Of a DNA stretch of 64,000 nucleotides, positions 63,551 to 64,000 are shown piece by piece; positions within the stretch are counted from its first letter, which is position 1; every line of letters starts with the position of its first letter. Origin of the DNA: Bacillus spongiae (GTDB taxonomy: Bacteria; Bacillota; Bacilli; Bacillales; Bacillaceae_K). A program made the translations under genes and the position numbers. The notes below the pieces were generated by a model, which was not told the DNA's origin, did no database searches, and saw only the letters and a program-made list of their open reading frames with translations. Where the stretch lies: NCBI RefSeq assembly GCF_037120725.1, contig NZ_JBBAXC010000002.1, positions 1 to 64,000 of the forward strand, in the 5' to 3' direction.

Positions 63551-64000
63551 GTGAAAAATTGGAATCAAGCTTTTCAATTGGCAGCTGTTTATGTAGGAAC
63601 TGTGGTAGGCGCTGGTTTTGCCACTGGCAAAGAGATTGTTGAGTTCTTTACACGTTTTGGTTTTATTGGCTTTATTAGTATTTTAATGAGCGGGTATTTA
63701 TTTATCATTATGGGATCTAAAATGATGATAAAAGCACAAGAAATAAATGCAAAATCATTTGAAGATTTTCAAACTTACTTATTTGGACCTTTTTTCGGTA
63801 AGGTGATGAACGGCCTCGTTTTACTTATGCTTTTGGGAGTAACCTCTGTAATGCTTTCAGGTGCAGGTGCGGTGTTTGAGGAACAACTTTACTTGCCGAA
63901 AACATTAGGAATTGGATTAACTATTTTATTAGGATATATCGTGATCCTTGTTGGAACAAAGGGTCTTTTTATGGTGAACTCATTTGTTGTACCAATCATG
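63551..64000 (+). CDS. ykvI: YkvI-like membrane transporter, N-terminal 150 codons (partial)
   Basis: Open from GTG 63551 to the window edge. It begins with KNWNQAFQLAAVYVGTVVGA followed by GFATGKEIVEFFTRFG, the broken first helix of APC/LeuT-like transporters, and shows four or five membrane segments before the edge. I assign it to the YkvI group of bacilli; the substrate is unknown. The ribosome site is probably the AGAAGGGAGAAG stretch or the nearer TAGGTCA (weak). It is divergent from clpE. Confidence 0.75.
   Translation, partial: MKNWNQAFQLAAVYVGTVVGAGFATGKEIVEFFTRFGFIGFISILMSGYLFIIMGSKMMIKAQEINAKSFEDFQTYLFGPFFGKVMNGLVLLMLLGVTSVMLSGAGAVFEEQLYLPKTLGIGLTILLGYIVILVGTKGLFMVNSFVVPIM

Overview
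The window is low-GC Firmicutes DNA of Bacillaceae type, a spore former. The evidence is purine-rich ribosome-binding sites (AGGAGG, GGAGGTG), an alpha/beta small acid-soluble spore protein, sigma-I/RsgI, ClpE under CtsR operators, SwrC, KtrD-type and YceC-H proteins, and Fur boxes of the Bacillus 7-1-7 type. I cannot name the species.

Layout. 1-0.8 kb: the 5' part of an IS1182-family transposase. 0.9-4.1 kb: a worn accessory strip with a fabZ relic (frameshift plus apparent internal deletion), a tandem GNAT protein, a frameshifted small membrane gene, two related gene fragments, a Nudix hydrolase and small membrane ORFs. 4.4-5.5 kb: secreted sphingomyelinase C behind an 18-bp perfect palindrome. 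5.5-17 kb: a complete iron-acquisition island. Two NIS siderophore synthetases, an MFS exporter and a PLP racemase are arranged as in staphylococcal sfaD<->sfaABC (staphyloferrin A). They are followed by a lipoprotein, two permeases and an ATPase of the ferric-siderophore type, and by a nitroreductase. Three Fur-box clusters control the island, one of them a 39-bp palindrome holding two perfect 7-1-7 boxes.

17.7-27.8 kb: a Ter stress-response operon of three TerD proteins, TerC, an internal terminator, then a biosynthetic module (HpcH/HpaI-like lyase, PRTase-TRSP, PRTase-PELOTA/StiP, HAD phosphatase), YceG-like and TelA-like proteins. An ECF-type promoter (TGAAAC-17-CGTA) precedes it. 27.9-47.1 kb: mostly housekeeping or envelope genes, including cardiolipin synthase-like, histidine kinase, M42 peptidase, TPR protein, a stand-alone MurE, aromatic acid exporter, NupC, RF3, SwrC-like RND pump, an SDR and a second TerC. 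47.5-49.8 kb: sigI-rsgI. This RsgI carries a Glu-Pro repeat stalk encoded by a minisatellite and ends in a 30-residue His/Tyr/Cys tail. 49.9-64 kb: SASP, FAD oxidoreductase, KtrD-like potassium channel, two overlapping tiny genes, a B12-binding radical SAM protein, a three-PAS histidine kinase followed by Ogt and a DUF2087 protein, MarR, M3 oligopeptidase, ClpE and the start of a YkvI-like transporter.

The best candidates for further attention are the staphyloferrin A-like island (with its own ATPase, a Fur-controlled reductase and an exporter whose only well-placed start is ATC), the RsgI sensor tail, and the Ter metabolite module. No rRNA, tRNA or CRISPR array was seen. Family names come from motif recognition and memory; no database search was run.
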